Source of the DNA: Actinomadura sp. DC4
Lineage (GTDB): Bacteria > Actinomycetota > Actinomycetes > Streptosporangiales > Streptosporangiaceae
Reading direction: 5' to 3'
Assembly: GCF_030406325.1 (NCBI RefSeq)
Contig: NZ_JAUEQY010000010.1
Span: 186,001 to 250,000 of the forward strand
DNA length: 64,000 bases
This document shows positions 61,725 through 64,000 of the stretch, in pieces. Made by a program: the position numbers and the translations under genes. Every line of letters starts with the position of its first letter. The first letter of the stretch is position 1. Under the pieces are notes generated by a model. That model worked only from the letters and a program-made list of their open reading frames with translations, made no database searches and was not told where the DNA came from.

Positions 61725-62693
61725 ATGACACGCGTACTCGTGACCGGCGGCTGCGGCTTTCTCGGCGGACATCTCGTCGAACACCTGGCGAGCACAGGGC
61801 AGGAGGTGACGGTCTTCGACGCGGCGCCGCCGCCCCCGGGCGCGCCGGGCTCGGTCCGCTACGTCCAGGGCGACATCAGAGACGAGAACGCCCTGGCCAG
61901 GGCGGTGGACGGGCGCGACGACGTCATCTACCACCTGTCCGCGGTCGTCGGCGTGGACCAGTACCTCAGCCGGCCCGCCGATGTCGTGGAGATCAACCTG
62001 CTCGGCACGCTCAACGTGCTCCGCCAGGCGCGGGAGAACGGCAACCGGGTGATCGTCGCCAGCACCAGCGAGGTGTACGGCAAGAACCCCGACCCGCCCT
62101 GGCACGAGGACGCCGACCGTGTCCTCGGCAGCACCTCGGTGGACCGCTGGTCCTACTCCACGAGCAAGGCGCTGGCCGACCATCTCACCTTCGGCTACAT
62201 CCGGCAGTACGGGGTGAACGCCACGATCCTGCGTTACTTCAACGTCTACGGCCCTCGTCAGCGCGCCGCGTACGTCGTGAGCCGGAGCGTGCACCGGGCG
62301 CTGCGCGGCATCTCGCCCGAGCTGTACGACGGCGGGAGCCAGACGCGGTGCTTCACCTACGTCGACGACGCGATCCGCGGCACGGTCACGGCCGCGAACT
62401 CCCCGAAGGCCGAGGGCGAGTGCTTCAACATCGGCAGTGACCGGGAGACCACGGTCGCCGAGGTGATCCAGACCATCTGCGAGCTCACGGGCGTCTCCGT
62501 GCCGGACGCGCCGTTCGACACGGCCAGCCGGCTCGGCAGCCGCTACCAGGACATCGGGCGGCGCGTGCCGGACGTGCGCAAGGCCCGCGACGTGCTCGGC
62601 GTGACCTGCGGCACGTCGCTGCGCGAGGGCCTGCGGCGGACCATCGAGTGGGCGCGGCAGGACCCGGCGTGGCTGGCGGCCACCGCCGGGTGA
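61725..62693 (+). CDS. NDP-sugar decarboxylase/epimerase (UDP-glucuronate decarboxylase-like)
   Basis: 322 aa from ATG 61725, 2 bp after the dehydrogenase stop. GxxGxxG as TGGCGFLGGHL, STSEVYG, catalytic YSTSK and RYFNVYGPRQ. The segment HLSAVVGVDQYLSRP resembles the ArnA/CalS9-type decarboxylases, while RYFNVYGPRQ is also common in 4-epimerases of uronic acids. Being next to the dehydrogenase, decarboxylation of UDP-glucuronate to a UDP-4-ketopentose or UDP-xylose is preferred. 4-epimerisation is the alternative. Confidence 0.85.
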   Translation: MTRVLVTGGCGFLGGHLVEHLASTGQEVTVFDAAPPPPGAPGSVRYVQGDIRDENALARAVDGRDDVIYHLSAVVGVDQYLSRPADVVEINLLGTLNVLRQARENGNRVIVASTSEVYGKNPDPPWHEDADRVLGSTSVDRWSYSTSKALADHLTFGYIRQYGVNATILRYFNVYGPRQRAAYVVSRSVHRALRGISPELYDGGSQTRCFTYVDDAIRGTVTAANSPKAEGECFNIGSDRETTVAEVIQTICELTGVSVPDAPFDTASRLGSRYQDIGRRVPDVRKARDVLGVTCGTSLREGLRRTIEWARQDPAWLAATAG

Positions 62694-62701
62694 CGCCGCA
62701 C

Positions 62702-62743
62702 GAGACCGGCCGCCGCGGTGCGTACCCCGCGGCGGCCGGTCTC
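62702..62743. terminator. 17-bp perfect hairpin between convergent genes
   Basis: The arms GAGACCGGCCGCCGCGG and complement flank an 8-nt loop. It separates the sugar operon from the convergent KAS III-like gene ending at 62754. Confidence 0.88.
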
Positions 62744-62753
62744 CGTCGTGGGC

Positions 62754-63794
62754 TCAGGCGGCCTGCCACTGCGGCACGTCGGTGCACTCGACGATCGCGC
62801 ACGACCAGAAGAAGCCGTAGCCGATGCCCAGCAGCATCACGCGGTCGCCCGGCGCGACCTTGCCGTGCTCGATCAGGAAGTTCAGCCCGGTGAGCTGGTC
62901 CGCCGTGCCGACGTGGCCGGTCGTACGGCCCAGCTCCCACGCGGTCGCGTCCACGTCGAGCCCCAGCGGCTTGAGGTACGCCGCCTGCAGCAGGCCGCGG
63001 CCGACGTTGGGGAAGATGAACTTGCTGACCTCGTCCTTGTCCAGCCCGGCCTCCTCCAGCACGCCGTTGACCGCGTCGGCCAGGCCGATGCTGGTGCGCT
63101 CGATCACGTAGTCGTTGCCGACGTCGCCGAGGTAGGCCATGCGCCGCGCCTGGTTGTCGACGGCCGTGCCGCCGGTGGGGCTGACCAGGTTGAACGGGTC
63201 CTCTCCCCGGTTCATCGGCTCCAGGGAGGTGTCCACGACGGTGCGGACGGCGAGCAGCCGGCCGAAGCCCTGGTCCTTCGACAGCACGATCGCGCCGGCG
63301 CCGTCGCCGTACACGATCGAGGCGCCCTCGCTGTGCCAGCGGTCGAAGCCCGGCGGGTGGAAGCGGTCCGCGACCGTCATCAGCGCGGCGCGGCGCGCGG
63401 GGTCGGCGGCGAGGTAGCTCGCCGCGACCTCCAGGCCGCCGACCGATCCGGAGCACATCTGGCTGACGTCGATCGCCAGGGCGTGGTGGTTGTCGCCGCC
63501 GAGCAGCGCGCGGTGGATGTACGGCGCCGAGGACCAGAAGTCCAGGCCCTGGAACCACATCGAGGCGTGGAGCAGCAGCGCCACGTCATTCGGGGCCACG
63601 CCCGAACGCGCCATCGCGAGGCTCCCGGCGCGCGTCGCCATCAGCGGCGGCGCGTCCTCCTCGCCCGCCACCGCGGCCGACTCGTAGGCGCTGGCGGCCT
63701 GCTCCTCCGGGTCATACCCCCGGCTCTCGCCGATCGGCTCCCGTGGCGGCAGCCAACTGGCCACGCCCGCGACATACATGTCGCTGAACCGCAT
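62754..63794 (-). CDS. KAS III-like acyltransferase (CerJ/DpsC-like)
   Basis: 346 aa thiolase-fold protein. Nucleophile Cys114 in IDVSQMCSGSVGGL. The usual Pro-His of the KAS III His site reads FPNVGR (Asn263), and a GHVGTADQ segment (His294, Asp299) replaces the normal GNTS/Asn site. The Asp variant is that of the CerJ/DpsC offshoot, which move acyl groups to sugars or act as acyl starters. The lost His is odd and may change catalysis. It could acylate a sugar of the product. Confidence 0.82.
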   Translation of the reverse strand: MRFSDMYVAGVASWLPPREPIGESRGYDPEEQAASAYESAAVAGEEDAPPLMATRAGSLAMARSGVAPNDVALLLHASMWFQGLDFWSSAPYIHRALLGGDNHHALAIDVSQMCSGSVGGLEVAASYLAADPARRAALMTVADRFHPPGFDRWHSEGASIVYGDGAGAIVLSKDQGFGRLLAVRTVVDTSLEPMNRGEDPFNLVSPTGGTAVDNQARRMAYLGDVGNDYVIERTSIGLADAVNGVLEEAGLDKDEVSKFIFPNVGRGLLQAAYLKPLGLDVDATAWELGRTTGHVGTADQLTGLNFLIEHGKVAPGDRVMLLGIGYGFFWSCAIVECTDVPQWQAA

Positions 63795-63958
63795 TCTGGA
63801 CCTCCCACAGGCAGAACGGCTTGACGGTGAACATATCCATGATGGGGAGGCCCGCCAATTACCGCATCTCTTATATTGCGCGTTCCATTCTGTGTCGCGA
63901 AGCTATTATGAGAGCGTTCACGACCAATTTGTTCGCGCCATTCAATTGGGGTTGTCAT
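63795..63958. promoter_or_regulatory. A/T-rich divergent promoter region
   Basis: 164 bp between the KAS III-like gene and the next plus-strand gene. It contains A/T-rich patches (CTTATATTGCG near 63871, CTATTATGAG near 63903) unlike the surrounding sequence. Promoters for both genes are expected here. Exact boxes cannot be assigned. Confidence 0.45.
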
Positions 63959-64000
63959 ATGGAGACCGGCCCGCAGGGCGAACTCATCTCCGGCGGTCAC
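63959..64000 (+). CDS. Start of a gene running off the window (possibly TPP-dependent enzyme)
   Basis: ATG 63959 opens METGPQGELISGGH and continues past the edge. A GGGG stretch lies about 9 bp upstream. The string GELISGGH resembles the N-terminus of acetolactate-synthase-like thiamine-diphosphate enzymes (GG.L..AL). Fourteen residues are too few for more than a hint. Confidence 0.4.
   Translation, partial: METGPQGELISGGH

Noticed and set aside
24296-62693. Glycopeptide antibiotic cluster
   Set aside because: Hpg genes and an MbtH are present, but there are no multimodular NRPS, no X-domain/Oxy cross-linking set, no Dpg synthesis genes and no van-type resistance genes in the window.

Overview
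The window is a chromosome segment from a high-GC actinomycete. Reasons: strong G/C bias at third codon positions, many GTG starts, a complete conservon (cvnABCD plus P450), LAL-type LuxR, WYL, PucR and SpoIIE-phosphatase regulators, a DUF397 domain and a streptogrisin-type protease relic. The very frequent CGTACG/GTACGG string would fit the Streptosporangiales/Thermomonosporaceae (Actinomadura-like), but that placement is only a guess.

Left part (1-24.2 kb): ordinary and accessory chromosomal genes. In order: a truncated LAL regulator, a PucR regulator, a WYL regulator, an SDR, a SpoIIE phosphatase, the conservon with its P450, an enoyl-CoA hydratase/acyl-CoA ligase pair, a membrane protein, a universal stress protein, two adjacent aldo/keto reductases, a Nudix hydrolase and a LysR regulator. 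Then come a decayed secreted-protease pseudogene, a two-repeat DUF397 protein that may be a degenerate OTU-type protein, a GT39/83-like membrane glycosyltransferase and a small membrane protein. A large hairpin at 24240-24295 closes this part.

Right part (24.3 kb to the window end): a biosynthetic gene cluster that runs past the right edge. It opens with a ferredoxin/CYP105-like P450 pair under a TetR gene with a perfect palindrome between them. The centre makes and activates 4-hydroxyphenylglycine (Hpg): HmaS, an LldD/Hmo-type oxidase, HpgT, MbtH, and a stand-alone A-PCP protein whose hand-aligned specificity residues fit Hpg. A third P450, three methyltransferases, an isocitrate-lyase/PEP-mutase-like enzyme, an FAD-linked oxidase, a glycosyltransferase and a leaderless solute-binding-protein homologue accompany it. 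A minus-strand block at 44-51 kb, bracketed by an initiator tRNA gene and a tRNA-Leu(UAA)-like gene, carries a free-standing condensation enzyme, two flavin monooxygenase-like acyl-CoA-dehydrogenase homologues, an EHN epoxide hydrolase, a flavin epoxidase-like enzyme and an SgcJ-like protein. The sugar genes at 51.4-54.6 and 56.5-62.7 kb encode a 4-ketoreductase, a candidate nitrososynthase, a MycE-like O-methyltransferase, a 2,3-dehydratase, a DegT aminotransferase, a 3-C-methyltransferase, a UDP-glucose dehydrogenase and a glucuronate decarboxylase/epimerase. A KAS III-like acyltransferase lies at the right end.

Working model (inference): Hpg is loaded on the A-PCP, modified by a P450, and transferred by the free condensation enzyme to a separately built core. 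The core is decorated with a branched nitro or amino sugar and possibly a pentose. The set of free condensation enzyme, EHN epoxide hydrolase, SgcJ-like protein and UDP-glucuronate-derived aminosugar genes recalls nine-membered enediyne clusters such as C-1027 and maduropeptin. No polyketide synthase lies in the window, so the core is unknown.

The most notable feature is regulatory. Eight TTA codons occur in seven biosynthetic genes, and I found none in the flanking genes when scanning by eye. A UAA-anticodon, tRNA-Leu-like gene without the long variable arm sits inside the same cluster, next to a gene with two TTA codons.
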